Shown here piece after piece: positions 34,545 to 43,366 of a stretch of DNA of 64,000 nt; position 1 is the stretch's first letter; every line of letters begins with the position of its first letter. A program made the translations under genes and the position numbers. This DNA comes from Eubacterium callanderi. Lineage in GTDB: Bacteria; Bacillota; Clostridia; Eubacteriales; Eubacteriaceae. The notes beneath the pieces were generated by a model. It ran no database searches. It saw only the letters and a program-made list of their open reading frames with translations, and had not been told where the DNA came from. The stretch covers positions 1 to 64,000 of the forward strand of contig NZ_FRBP01000009.1 of assembly GCF_900142645.1 (NCBI RefSeq). The letters run 5' to 3'.

Positions 34545-34918
34545 AAGAATTTAGGGAAGCGGCATATTGCCGAAGCTCTGCCTTTTATCCAGATGAAAAA
34601 AGAACCCAGGCGTTGGTCGACTTTGAAGCGTTGTTGGACATTGTAACTTGTGCAACCATAACGGTGGATGAGAATTACAAAGCTGTATGAGGTTGTGCCT
34701 TTTGTTAAAAACGAACCCGCAGTGTGTCTTTTTTCACTTAGGTAAAAGGCGGCGCTTCTCTGGTAGTGCCGAGGGGCCAAAGCTCTGCCTTTTATCAGAC
34801 GAAAAAAGAACTCAGGCGTTGGCCAACTTTGAAGCGTTAGAAAGAGTCTTGTTCAATTTATAAGTGATAGTTCACAGTTTTGAAAAGAATAGATTATTAA
34901 TTTAAAGGGAGAAATAGA
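34545..34918. repeat. Intergenic repeat pair between cbiG and cbiH
   Basis: A ~62-bp sequence occurs twice in direct orientation, at 34570-34632 and 34777-34838. Each copy reads AGCTCTGCCTTTTATC... to TTTGAAGCGTT with few differences. Copy 2 is preceded by TAAAAGGCGGCGC, so AAAAGGC...GCCTTTT can fold back. The 370-bp gap has no supported gene. It looks like a family of dispersed intergenic elements, one possibly truncated. Confidence 0.7.
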
Positions 34919-35659
34919 TTGAGTAAAAAAATTTACGTAACAGGTCTGGGGCCAGGTCTGTATGAACATATGACAGAAGCTGCTAAAAATTCCTTGAAGG
35001 ATGCGGATGTAATTGTAGGCTATAAAACCTACATTGATTTGATCAAAGATTTAATCAGCGACAAGGAAGTGCTTTCCTCTGGAATGCGCAGGGAAATTGA
35101 CCGCTGCCAGGATTGCCTGGATCTGGCTGAGCAGGGAAAAACCGTTACACTGGTAAGCTCCGGCGACGCGGGCGTGTACGGTATGGCCGGCATTATGCTG
35201 GAAATCGTTGAAAAGCAGAAAAGCGACGTGGAAGTGGTCGTGGTGCCTGGTATTTCCGCCGCCAATGCGGCAGCGTCCACCCTGGGCGCGCCGCTCATGC
35301 ACGACTACTGTGTCATCAGTCTCAGCGACCTGCTGACAGACTGGGAAATGATTAAAAAGCGTTTGCGCTGTGCTGGCGAAGGCGATTTTATCGTGACACT
35401 CTACAATCCAAAGAGCAAGGGGCGTCCGGACAACATCGTGGAAGCCCAGAAGATTCTGCTGGAATATAAAGCGCCGGAAACACCGGTCGGCATTGTCAGA
35501 AACGCCAAGCGTGCCAATGAAAGCTACGTCATCACCACACTTGAAAAAATGTGCGATGAAGAAATCGACATGTTTTCCATGGTGGTGATCGGCAATTCAA
35601 AAACCTATATTACAGAAGACCATCTAAAAATGATTACACCGCGGGGGTACCAGCTGTGA
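34919..35659 (+). CDS. cbiH: Cobalt-precorrin-3B C17-methyltransferase
   Basis: 246 residues, starting at TTG 34919 with GGGAG 8 bases upstream. Methylase motifs are VTGLGPGLYEHMTEAAKNSL, SSGDAGVYGMAG near 80 and VVPGISAANAAAS near 107. It methylates C17 and drives ring contraction with lactone formation. It overlaps cbiJ by 4 bp. Confidence 0.93.
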   Translation: MSKKIYVTGLGPGLYEHMTEAAKNSLKDADVIVGYKTYIDLIKDLISDKEVLSSGMRREIDRCQDCLDLAEQGKTVTLVSSGDAGVYGMAGIMLEIVEKQKSDVEVVVVPGISAANAAASTLGAPLMHDYCVISLSDLLTDWEMIKKRLRCAGEGDFIVTLYNPKSKGRPDNIVEAQKILLEYKAPETPVGIVRNAKRANESYVITTLEKMCDEEIDMFSMVVIGNSKTYITEDHLKMITPRGYQL

Positions 35660-36408
35660 TTCTGGTCCTCGGAGGAACGTATGACAGCCGCAAGCTGACA
35701 GAGGCGCTGCTCGGACAGGGCTGCGCCGTTCTTTATTCCTCCGTAACCGCTTATAATACCGGAAGCCTTCCGGAAAACGCGCGTCTGGAAATCCATACCG
35801 GAGCCCTTGAGACAGACGGACTGGCCGGGCTGATGGCTGAAAAGCGCATTGAGCTCTGTGTGGACGCCACCCATCCCTACGCGAAGGAAGTTTCGCTCAA
35901 CGCCATCGAGGCCTCGAATAAAGCAGGGGCCGCCTATGTGCGCCTGGAAAGGCCGCGGATGATGGATGACGGGCAGCAGACCCTGGGGTTTCCGGATTAT
36001 GAATCGGCAGTGCGTTACCTTTTGGAACAGGAGGGCAATGTCCTGCTGACAACAGGAAGCCGGCAGCTGGAGTTTTACGATCCTCTGCCCAGGGAACGCG
36101 TGATCGTGCGGGTGCTGCCAACGAGCAAGGTGCTTGAAAAATGTGAGCGTCTTGGCTACAAGCCGCAGAATATCATTGCCATGCAGGGGCCTTTCAGCTA
36201 CGCTATGAACGTGGAAACCATCCGCCAGTTCGACATTCGTTTTCTGGTCACAAAGGACAGCGGCGACGTGGGCGGCGTCAGTGAGAAGCTGCGTGCTGCG
36301 GCCGATATGGGCGTGCGCGTAATTTTTATCGAACGCCCCAGGATTGAGTACCCGGTCGTATTCAATACAGCGGAGGAAATAATCGGCTGGATGGCAGAAA
36401 ATAAATAA
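35656..36408 (+). CDS. cbiJ: Cobalt-precorrin-6A reductase
   Basis: 250 residues from GTG 35656 inside the cbiH stop. CbiJ/CobK features are LVLGGTYDSRKL at the start, DATHPYAKEVS near 75, TTGSRQLEFY near 133 and MQGPFSYAMN near 176. It reduces Co-precorrin-6A with NAD(P)H. Confidence 0.92.
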   Translation: MILVLGGTYDSRKLTEALLGQGCAVLYSSVTAYNTGSLPENARLEIHTGALETDGLAGLMAEKRIELCVDATHPYAKEVSLNAIEASNKAGAAYVRLERPRMMDDGQQTLGFPDYESAVRYLLEQEGNVLLTTGSRQLEFYDPLPRERVIVRVLPTSKVLEKCERLGYKPQNIIAMQGPFSYAMNVETIRQFDIRFLVTKDSGDVGGVSEKLRAAADMGVRVIFIERPRIEYPVVFNTAEEIIGWMAENK

Positions 36409-36454
36409 TAAAGGCAGATCAATGTGCGCATAAAATTAAAGCTAGGAGTAAAAA

Positions 36455-37954
36455 ATGAAAAAGGCAAAAAATATCATGTTTCAGGGGACGGGTTCATCCG
36501 TGGGAAAAAGCCTGCTGACCGCAGCAGTATGCCGGATTCTGAACAATAAAGGTTACCGTGTAGCGCCCTATAAATCTCAGAATATGGCGCTTAATTCTTA
36601 TATAACCCTTGATGGCAAAGAGATGGGAAGGGCTCAGGTCGTTCAGGCAGAATGCGCCAGAATTGAGCCGCAGGTAGAGATGAATCCAGTGCTTCTGAAG
36701 CCGAACTCAGACGTGGGCTGCCAGGTTATCCTGAACGGAAAGGCTGAGTTTAACATGAACGCGGTCGAGTACCATGCCCATAAGGCAAAGCTGACCGATG
36801 TGGTCATGGACGCTTACAATATGCTGGCAGAAAGTCATGACATCATCGCCATCGAAGGCGCGGGAAGCCCCGCGGAGATCAATCTTCGTGACAACGATAT
36901 TGTGAACATGGGGCTGGCAGAAATGGTGGACGCGCCAGTTATCCTCATCGGCGATATTGACCGCGGCGGGGTCTTTGCCTCCATTTACGGTACCATCAAG
37001 CTGCTTGAACCAGAGGAACAGGCAAGGATCAAGGGCTTTATCATCAATAAGTTCCGTGGCGACGTCGAGCTGCTGAAGCCAGGCATTGAGATGATTGAGG
37101 AAAAGGTAGGCGTTCCGTGTCTGGGTGTTATCCCCTACCAGCGCCTTGTTATTGACGATGAGGACAGCGTGACCGAGCGGTGGGACGAGCAGCGCGAGGG
37201 CGTCATCACCATCGGTGTGGTACGGCTGCGTCATATTTCTAACTTTACCGACTGCACAGTCTTTGACATGTACCCCGATGTTAAGGTAGAATATTATGAG
37301 AACCAGCGGGAGCTGCACCGTGCCGATCCCGATCTCATTGTGATACCCGGCAGCAAAAATACCATTGACGATATTGTGAAGCTGCGGGAGAGCAGGCTGG
37401 AGGAAGAAATTCTGGCCAAGCATACAGCCGGCGTACCGGTAATCGGTATTTGCGGCGGTTACCAGATTCTCGGCAGTGAGATCTGTGACCCGCACTGCGT
37501 CGAGTCCACGGTCGGTTCTATCAAGGGGCTGGGTCTGTTAAACATGCGCACTGTGCTGGAGGAAGAAAAAACCACCACACGGGTGGCAGGACACATCAAC
37601 GCAGATTTCTTAAATATGGGGCTGAGCGGCAGCGCCATCACCGGCTACGAGATCCATATGGGTGAAACCACGCCCATCGACGACACCAAGAGCTTTTCAA
37701 CGCTGGAGGACGGGCGCTCGGACGGCGCGGTATCCGCAGACGGTACGGTCATGGGGACCTACCTTCACGGCGTGTTTGACAATGATGCGTTCCGTGAAAA
37801 ACTGATTGAAACCCTGAAAAAGAAAAAGAACATCGCGGCAGAGAGCGAAGCGGTCGATTTCAAAGCCTTTAAGGAAGAGCAATACGATCTGCTGGCCGAA
37901 ACCGTTGAAAATAATCTGGACATGCAGAAATTAATGGAAATTATTGGAGTATAA
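36455..37954 (+). CDS. cbiP: Cobyric acid synthase
   Basis: 499 residues. The N-terminal ATP-binding domain has MFQGTGSSVGKSLLTAA, YKSQNMALNS near 45 and IEGAGSPAEIN near 132. The C-terminal glutamine amidotransferase domain has GICGGYQILG near 331, with the catalytic Cys. It amidates side chains b, d, e and g of adenosylcobyrinate diamide. A GCTAGGAGT ribosome site like that of cbiF precedes the ATG. Confidence 0.95.
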   Translation: MKKAKNIMFQGTGSSVGKSLLTAAVCRILNNKGYRVAPYKSQNMALNSYITLDGKEMGRAQVVQAECARIEPQVEMNPVLLKPNSDVGCQVILNGKAEFNMNAVEYHAHKAKLTDVVMDAYNMLAESHDIIAIEGAGSPAEINLRDNDIVNMGLAEMVDAPVILIGDIDRGGVFASIYGTIKLLEPEEQARIKGFIINKFRGDVELLKPGIEMIEEKVGVPCLGVIPYQRLVIDDEDSVTERWDEQREGVITIGVVRLRHISNFTDCTVFDMYPDVKVEYYENQRELHRADPDLIVIPGSKNTIDDIVKLRESRLEEEILAKHTAGVPVIGICGGYQILGSEICDPHCVESTVGSIKGLGLLNMRTVLEEEKTTTRVAGHINADFLNMGLSGSAITGYEIHMGETTPIDDTKSFSTLEDGRSDGAVSADGTVMGTYLHGVFDNDAFREKLIETLKKKKNIAAESEAVDFKAFKEEQYDLLAETVENNLDMQKLMEIIGV

Positions 37955-37955
37955 G

Positions 37956-38960
37956 ATGCTTTTAGGAATGAGCGCTGGCATTTGGTTTTGTCTGATTGTG
38001 GGAGCTGTGGTGCTGGATCGCCTGATCGGCGATCCGGCATGGATTCCCCATCCAATTGTATACATTGGAAAACTGGTTGGATTTTTAACAAAAAAATTAA
38101 ATAAGGGCAAGGCCAGAAAGTTTAAGGGTCTCATTCTCTGGATATTGACAATCGTGATTACCGGCGCCGCTGTCCTGGCAGTGCAGTATATCACATACCG
38201 GCTCAATATCGTGTTGTTTTATGTGGTGAACCTTTACCTTTTATCCACCACCATCGCGGCGAAATGCCTGCAGGAGGAGGTCATGAAGGTCTATGACGCA
38301 CTGCGGGGCAAGGATTTACCAAAGGCCCGCACCATGGTCGGCTACCTTGTGGGGCGGGATACTCAGGAGCTCCAGGAGGGCGGCATTGTCCGCGCGACAG
38401 TGGAAACCACTGCGGAAAACACCATTGACGGAGTACTCGCGCCAATTTTCTACATGTTTATCGGTGTTGTCCTATGGGTTTTTGTACCCGTTGTCAACCC
38501 GCTGCTGCTGGCCATGCTGTACAAAGCCGTCAACACCATGGATTCCATGGTCGGCTACGTTCAGGAGCCCTACAAGGACTTTGGCTATTTTTCTGCCAAA
38601 ATTGACGATATCGCCAACTTTGCCATCGCGCGTATCGGAAGCTGGTTTATGCTCATTGGGGGCCTGTTTCTGGGCTATAGGGTCAGTGAGGGGCAGCGGA
38701 TTTACGCGCGTGACCGGAAAAACCATAAAAGCCCAAACTCGGGGCATCCGGAATCCGTGGTGGCCGGGCTTTTGGGCGTTCAGCTGGGCGGAACCAACCT
38801 GTATTTTGGACAGACCCTTGAAAAACCAACCATCGGCGATGCCGGGCGCAGCCTGGCCTATGAGGACATCAAGGACACCATCAGCATTATGTTTTCCAGT
38901 GAAGTCGTGATGATGGTTCTTATGAGCCTGATTTTCTTTGGGATTTATATTATTTCATAG
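37956..38960 (+). CDS. cbiB: Adenosylcobinamide-phosphate synthase
   Basis: 334 residues from ATG 37956, one base after the cbiP stop; GGAG lies upstream. It is an integral membrane protein of the CbiB/CobD family with four to five segments. DRLIGDPAWIPHPIVYIG near 20 and ETTAENTIDGVLAP near 150 are diagnostic. It joins aminopropanol phosphate to cobyric acid. Its stop overlaps the GTG upstream of cobD. Confidence 0.93.
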   Translation: MLLGMSAGIWFCLIVGAVVLDRLIGDPAWIPHPIVYIGKLVGFLTKKLNKGKARKFKGLILWILTIVITGAAVLAVQYITYRLNIVLFYVVNLYLLSTTIAAKCLQEEVMKVYDALRGKDLPKARTMVGYLVGRDTQELQEGGIVRATVETTAENTIDGVLAPIFYMFIGVVLWVFVPVVNPLLLAMLYKAVNTMDSMVGYVQEPYKDFGYFSAKIDDIANFAIARIGSWFMLIGGLFLGYRVSEGQRIYARDRKNHKSPNSGHPESVVAGLLGVQLGGTNLYFGQTLEKPTIGDAGRSLAYEDIKDTISIMFSSEVVMMVLMSLIFFGIYIIS

Positions 38961-38971
38961 TGAGGAAAAGA

Positions 38972-40021
38972 ATGAATAAACATGGCGGATATCAAGGTGG
39001 CAGAAAAGACGTGCTGGATTTCAGCATTAACATTAACCCGCTGGGCATGCCGGAGGGGCTGAGAAAAAGGCTGGAAGCAGCTCTGGACGACCTTGGCAGA
39101 TACCCGGAGATCACTGGCGAGACAGCCCGGAATAAAATCGCGGAGGATATCGGCGCTGCCCCGGAAAACGTGATTCTGGGAAACGGCGCCATTGAGCTGA
39201 TCTATCTTTTTGCAAGGGGCGTTCACCCGGAGCGGGCGCTCATCCCAGTGCCCACCTTTAACGAGTACCGCCGGGCGCTCAGCATGAACGGCTGCGGCGA
39301 AGTCTGTGAGCTTACCTTATCGCCAGAGGATGATTTTGCACTGGACCACGAGAGACTCATCCGGCTGGCAGAGGAATGCCGTCCGGAGGCAGTGTATCTC
39401 TGCAATCCGACCAATCCGACAGGGCGCCTTTACAGCAAAGCCTTTATTAAGGAACTCATGGACCGGATGGACCCTGAAATTATCTGGTTCATTGACGAGT
39501 CCTTTATTGAATTTTCAGGCATCGAAACCTGTTTGGAATATGTAAATCACTCCGACCGACGTCTTTTCCTGCTGCGTTCCCTGACCAAATTTTTTGGAGT
39601 GCCGGGACTGCGGATCGGCTACGGCGTTGGCTCAGCAGGGCTTATCCGGGCCATGGAGGCTTACAAAGAGCCGTGGACCATCAATACCCTGGCGCTGGAA
39701 GCCGCCATGTGTATTTACGATGACAAAGCCTATATGCAGCGAACGCGGGACTACATTCAGACAGAGCGGCAGCGTGTTTTCGACGCCCTGTCCGGTCTGC
39801 CTGGTCTGCAGGTATATCCGAGCGGCGCCGATTTCCATTTGTATAAGGTAGAGGGGAGAAGCGCGCAGACACTTCAGAAGGAGCTGCTTGAGCAGCACAT
39901 CAATATCCGGACCTGTGAGGATTTTGCGGGACTTGAAACCCAGTTTTTCAGAGCGGCCATCAAACGGCATGAGGATAACGACCGGCTGATCGCGGCTTTA
40001 AATAATATTTTAAGGGGATAA
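38972..40021 (+). CDS. cobD: L-threonine-O-3-phosphate decarboxylase
   Basis: 349 residues from ATG 38972, with GAGG 7 bases upstream. It is a fold-type I PLP enzyme related to histidinol-phosphate aminotransferase: DFSININPLGMP near 18, NPTNPTGRLY near 146 and the PLP lysine in RSLTKFFGVPGLRIGYG near 205. It forms (R)-1-aminopropan-2-ol phosphate from threonine phosphate made by PduX. Confidence 0.92.
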   Translation: MNKHGGYQGGRKDVLDFSININPLGMPEGLRKRLEAALDDLGRYPEITGETARNKIAEDIGAAPENVILGNGAIELIYLFARGVHPERALIPVPTFNEYRRALSMNGCGEVCELTLSPEDDFALDHERLIRLAEECRPEAVYLCNPTNPTGRLYSKAFIKELMDRMDPEIIWFIDESFIEFSGIETCLEYVNHSDRRLFLLRSLTKFFGVPGLRIGYGVGSAGLIRAMEAYKEPWTINTLALEAAMCIYDDKAYMQRTRDYIQTERQRVFDALSGLPGLQVYPSGADFHLYKVEGRSAQTLQKELLEQHINIRTCEDFAGLETQFFRAAIKRHEDNDRLIAALNNILRG

Positions 40022-40027
40022 AAGAAA

Positions 40028-40582
40028 ATGGGAAGCTTAGTATTTGTAACCGGCGGAGCCCGAAGCGGCAAAAGCAGTTTTGCAGAAAAGGCTGTCAAGG
40101 AAGTGGGCGGCAGGGTCGCCTACATTGCCACAGCCATTGCCTTTGATGACGGCATGAAAGATCGTATACGAAGACATCAGGAACAGCGTCCGTCAGAGTG
40201 GGCAACCATCGAGCGCTATAAGGATTACGAAGTTATGGCAGAGGACCCTGCCTTTCAGGAGGCCGACGTCATTCTCTTTGACTGCCTGACCGTTATGATC
40301 ACCAACAACATGCTGGATTACGATGTGGATTATGACCACTGCGGCATGGACACCATCGCAGAGGTTGAGGATAAGATCCGCGAACAGGTCAAAACCCTGC
40401 TGGAGGTATGCAGAGACAAGCATTTGTTCATGGTCTCAAACGAAGTGGGGCTGGGACTTGTGCCCTCCTATAAGCTCGGCAATTACTTCAGAGATATTTC
40501 CGGAAGGATGAACCAGTACGTGGCCTGCCGGGCTGATGAGGTCTACTTTACCGTTTCAGGGATTCCGATGAAATTGAAATAA
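40028..40582 (+). CDS. cobU: Adenosylcobinamide kinase / guanylyltransferase
   Basis: 184 residues. The P-loop GGARSGKSSFAEK and the CobU signature RRHQEQRPSEW near 52 (with the guanylated His) are visible. It phosphorylates adenosylcobinamide and forms adenosylcobinamide-GDP. It is the last gene of B12 operon 2. CobS, which would finish the nucleotide loop, is not in this window. Confidence 0.94.
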   Translation: MGSLVFVTGGARSGKSSFAEKAVKEVGGRVAYIATAIAFDDGMKDRIRRHQEQRPSEWATIERYKDYEVMAEDPAFQEADVILFDCLTVMITNNMLDYDVDYDHCGMDTIAEVEDKIREQVKTLLEVCRDKHLFMVSNEVGLGLVPSYKLGNYFRDISGRMNQYVACRADEVYFTVSGIPMKLK

Positions 40583-40609
40583 AAGACTCGGATTTTTGTC
40601 ATTCAGGAA

Positions 40610-40638
40610 TTGTAATAAAACCGGGAATGCGATATAAT
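40610..40638 (+). promoter_or_regulatory. Sigma-A promoter of the SEC-C gene
   Basis: TTGTAA, 17 bases, TATAAT, 34 bp before the ATG at 40673. Confidence 0.78.
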
Positions 40639-40672
40639 ATTTTGAGCAAAACAGGAACAGAAGGAGAAAACC

Positions 40673-41185
40673 ATGAGTTTATATGAAGAATGGAAAGAGG
40701 TCTCAGACATTGATCCTACGGAGGATGAAAAAGGCTATAAAGAGCTTTGGAATGAATATCTGACTAAGGAAACGGCTTTTTATGAAGATATCCTGGGTAA
40801 AAAACAGGATGTTGTAGAGGGAACCATCAATGAGCTGGCAGAAAAATACGATGTTACACCTGTGATGATGGCAGGCTTTATGGACGGCATCAGCCAGAGC
40901 CTGAAATCGGGTCTGGATAACCTTGAAGAGCTGGAAGCCGATACCCAGGTGCGCCTGGAAATTGACTTTGAAAAGCTGTACTATAACATGGTAGGCGTAC
41001 CGGCCCAGTGGCTCTACGAGCTGCCGCAGTGGGATGATATCCTGACAGCCCAGAGAAAACGGGAATTGATGAAAGCCTCCAGAGAAAGAAACACTGTTGT
41101 TAAAAAAGAAAAAGTCGGACGCAATGACCCATGCCCATGCGGCAGCGGTAAAAAATATAAAAAATGCTGCGGCAGAAACGCGTAA
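40673..41185 (+). CDS. SEC-C metal-binding domain protein
   Basis: 170 residues. The C-terminal 21 residues are a SEC-C zinc motif, [18 protein letters not shown]. The N-terminal ~140 residues are acidic and helical and of unrecognised family. SEC-C motifs are best known from SecA but occur in many small proteins, so a function is not assigned. It has its own promoter and terminator. Confidence 0.85.
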   Translation: MSLYEEWKEVSDIDPTEDEKGYKELWNEYLTKETAFYEDILGKKQDVVEGTINELAEKYDVTPVMMAGFMDGISQSLKSGLDNLEELEADTQVRLEIDFEKLYYNMVGVPAQWLYELPQWDDILTAQRKRELMKASRERNTVVKKEKVGRNDPCPCGSGKKYKKCCGRNA

Positions 41186-41195
41186 GCATAAAGGC

Positions 41196-41233
41196 CCCGG
41201 GATGTAACGAAAGGTTACTTCCCGGGTTTTTTT
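41196..41233 (+). terminator. Conserved-family terminator, copy 2
   Basis: CCCGGGATGTAAC-GAAAG-GTTACTTCCCGGG then TTTTTTT. It ends the SEC-C transcript, and its T tract runs into the promoter region of tetR copy 1. Confidence 0.92.
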
Positions 41234-41249
41234 AGTTTTTTGTATAAAA

Positions 41250-41293
41250 TTTCCTAAATGTTGCTATTCCTTTTGCTTTTTTTATGGTATACT
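41250..41293 (+). promoter_or_regulatory. Promoter of tetR copy 1 with half-operator
   Basis: TTTCCTAAA (41250-41258) matches one arm of the URO-D operator. An extended -10, TG-G-TATACT, lies at 41286-41293. The same layout occurs upstream of tetR copy 2, suggesting autoregulation. Confidence 0.6.
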
Positions 41294-41311
41294 TTTTTGG
41301 GGGTGCTGAAA

Positions 41312-41956
41312 ATGACAATTAAGCGAAAAGGGAATATTACAAAAGAAAAGATACTATATTATGCTAAAAAAGAGTTTTATCAAAATGGTTACAGCAAGAC
41401 GCAGTTAAAAACAATTGCTGAACAGGCAGATCTCAGTCTTGGAAATCTAAACTATTATTTTAAAAAGAAAGATGATCTTGTAAAAGAGATATACAATCAG
41501 TTTTTTACCGAAGTATACCAGTTTATTAAGAACAATCATATTTATGATGCGTTAAAGCAGTATTGTTTTTTTCTATTTGTTATTTATAATATTGTGCTTA
41601 CAGATGAAAATAACAAACGATTTTACTGTGAAATTATTCAAAACAAATCAAATTATCGCGTCATGCAAGAACTGATACGCGAAAAGTATCACGATATTCT
41701 GGACTCCCTGCAGCGTTCAATGACGCCCCTGGAGTTTGAAATTATTATTTTGACAGAGTTTGGTGCCAGACGTGAAATTTTTTTGAATTATTATGATGGG
41801 CTCTTGCAAATGACAGTTGATCAGTTGATTTATTATTTGATTAAAAATACCTGTAAAGAGCTTGATATTCCCTTAGAAGCATTCAATGATTTAATTGAGT
41901 GTTCGCATGATTTTATAGAAAAAAAAGATATTACGCAGATAAAATTTTTGATTTAA
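41312..41956 (+). CDS. TetR-family regulator, module 1
   Basis: 214 residues from ATG 41312. GGGGG precedes it, the promoter lies downstream of a longer in-frame ATG at 41258, and the paralogue at 60345-60989 starts at the same residue. The HTH spans about 10-55 (TKEKILYYAKKEFYQNGYSKTQLKTIA, then LGNLNYYFKKKDDL). The rest is a helical ligand-binding domain. It is convergent with the microprotein and URO-D genes and probably represses them through the palindrome at 43378. The gene is AT-rich compared with its neighbours. Confidence 0.9.
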   Translation: MTIKRKGNITKEKILYYAKKEFYQNGYSKTQLKTIAEQADLSLGNLNYYFKKKDDLVKEIYNQFFTEVYQFIKNNHIYDALKQYCFFLFVIYNIVLTDENNKRFYCEIIQNKSNYRVMQELIREKYHDILDSLQRSMTPLEFEIIILTEFGARREIFLNYYDGLLQMTVDQLIYYLIKNTCKELDIPLEAFNDLIECSHDFIEKKDITQIKFLI

Positions 41957-41959
41957 AGA

Positions 41960-42003
41960 AATACCTGCATGACTGCTGTGATGTTAGTGGTTATGCAGGC
42001 ATT
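41960..42003. terminator. Bidirectional terminator between tetR 1 and the microprotein gene
   Basis: CCTGCAT (41964-41970) pairs with ATGCAGG (41993-41999), extended by AAT/ATT across one mismatch, then CTTTTAG. It serves the convergent genes. Confidence 0.65.
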
Positions 42004-42014
42004 CTTTTAGTTAT

Positions 42015-42158
42015 TTACATTAACGACAGAAACAAAACAAATCCGGCGAGCAATTCTTCTTTGGCCGCATCATCCGGTAAAAAATCAAGCATTGGCTTTA
42101 GAGCTTCTACCCCTTCAGGATATTTGGTATAATCAATTTCTTTTTTATTTTCATCCAT
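42015..42158 (-). CDS. 47-aa microprotein downstream of the URO-D gene, module 1
   Basis: A short frame reads MDENKKEIDYTKYPEGVEAL, then KPMLDFLPDDAAKEELLAGF and VLFLSLM. AAGGAG precedes the ATG, which starts 11 bp after the URO-D stop. A near-identical 50-residue protein follows the second URO-D gene at the same 11-bp distance. The conservation of sequence and position argues that it is a real protein. A charged N-terminus and hydrophobic C-terminus suggest a helix that binds its enzyme partner or a membrane. The family is not recognised. Confidence 0.85.
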   Translation of the reverse strand: MDENKKEIDYTKYPEGVEALKPMLDFLPDDAAKEELLAGFVLFLSLM

Positions 42159-42169
42159 TTTAGTTCTCC

Positions 42170-43336
42170 TTATTGATAATTATGAATAAATTCGCTGATG
42201 GCCAGTAGATTTTCTCGGTTACAATCACTCGGATGTGATGTGAACTTATCGGTGCAGAGGATTAAGCCGCCGTCCCGTCCCACTTCATCAATGACTCGTT
42301 TGGTGTAATCAATGCATTCCTGCTTTGTTCCTCTGGAAATTAGTGAGACAGGCAATCCGCCCCAGAGACATAAATTGGGCAGTTGCTTACGCGTTTCAAA
42401 AATATCATCCATTTCTACATAGAAGCAAAAATGCCCTTTTGGGAGTTCCTGCAAGTATTCGGAAACATGCTTAAAGGAGCCTTCACTTAAAACAAACATT
42501 GTGCCATTAGTTTCGACAACCTTATCAGCTAGTTCCTTAAATTGCGGCCAAAAGAATTTTTCGAATTGCTTAGGGTTGATCATATTTTCGCTGAGCATGA
42601 TCGTAAATACTGTAAAGGCACTTGATGGAGAGTCAGTATGCTTGATACCATCGACAAGCCCCTTAACAAAGGTATTGTGGTAAACTTCATTGAAGGCCAG
42701 TACCTTTTTAGGTATTTTTCTGAGGTCGCGGGATAAACCCTTCATGCCTCTTAAAAAGTTGTACAGTGCCTCGAAGGCAGGATAAATGCGTGCCCCATTG
42801 ACTGGGTCAAAAAGTTGAGGGACGCCACATTCCGAAGCGAGACGCTGGTTTGTTCGCTGGATAGACTGGTCGTAAGCAAGGAACTCCCCAAGCGTATTTT
42901 GGAGTGTTTGAAGGGACATGCCGTTTTTAAAATAAGTATATTTTCTTGGAATAACATTTTCCCATAATGTTTTGAGTGGATTTTTTATAAAACTGTCATA
43001 GTCATCCTCATGGAAATGATTTTGTTCTGCTAACATCAATGTGTTATTCTCGTCGTTAATTTGATATTCAAAATTTCCCAGGCTACGAGTCATAATAAGT
43101 GGATTTCGATCGCCGATATCAAGCATTGCATCAAATTGATACCGTTTTTGAAATTCTATGTTAGCGTCTTCAATTTTTTGCTTATCCATTAATGCATCGC
43201 TTAATGTGTAGCCGAGGTCATAATACCGCCAAAAAGCGTCATTTGTTACAAAAGGAACCCTCTTTGGTTTTTGTTCCATCCGGACAGCGTCATCAAATAG
43301 TTTGATACGTTCATCTAAAGCTTTTTTTTGATCCAT
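42170..43336 (-). CDS. URO-D-family methyltransferase-like protein, module 1
   Basis: 388 residues from the ATG at 43336 (MDQKK), with AGGTGG before it. The sequence has the uroporphyrinogen decarboxylase fold signature of a C-terminal GGLILC...NRENLLAISEF. His302-Phe-Cys304 and Cys361 occur in the order of the zinc ligands of MtaA/MtbA-type corrinoid methyltransferases, so methyl transfer is more likely than decarboxylation. True URO-D is not expected here because haem synthesis is absent. The substrate and corrinoid partner are unknown. The neighbouring DcuC-type carrier suggests a carboxylate. Confidence 0.82.
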   Translation of the reverse strand: MDQKKALDERIKLFDDAVRMEQKPKRVPFVTNDAFWRYYDLGYTLSDALMDKQKIEDANIEFQKRYQFDAMLDIGDRNPLIMTRSLGNFEYQINDENNTLMLAEQNHFHEDDYDSFIKNPLKTLWENVIPRKYTYFKNGMSLQTLQNTLGEFLAYDQSIQRTNQRLASECGVPQLFDPVNGARIYPAFEALYNFLRGMKGLSRDLRKIPKKVLAFNEVYHNTFVKGLVDGIKHTDSPSSAFTVFTIMLSENMINPKQFEKFFWPQFKELADKVVETNGTMFVLSEGSFKHVSEYLQELPKGHFCFYVEMDDIFETRKQLPNLCLWGGLPVSLISRGTKQECIDYTKRVIDEVGRDGGLILCTDKFTSHPSDCNRENLLAISEFIHNYQ

Positions 43337-43366
43337 ATTTACCACCTTCATTTAATTATTATATGA

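Noticed and set aside
34481-34690. A 69-codon frame after cbiG
   Set aside because: It overlaps the cbiG end and a repeat, has no ribosome site and no similarity pattern.
41258-41311. N-terminal hydrophobic extension of the TetR protein (module 1)
   Set aside because: It overlaps the promoter -10 and is absent from the paralogue, which starts at the homologous Met.
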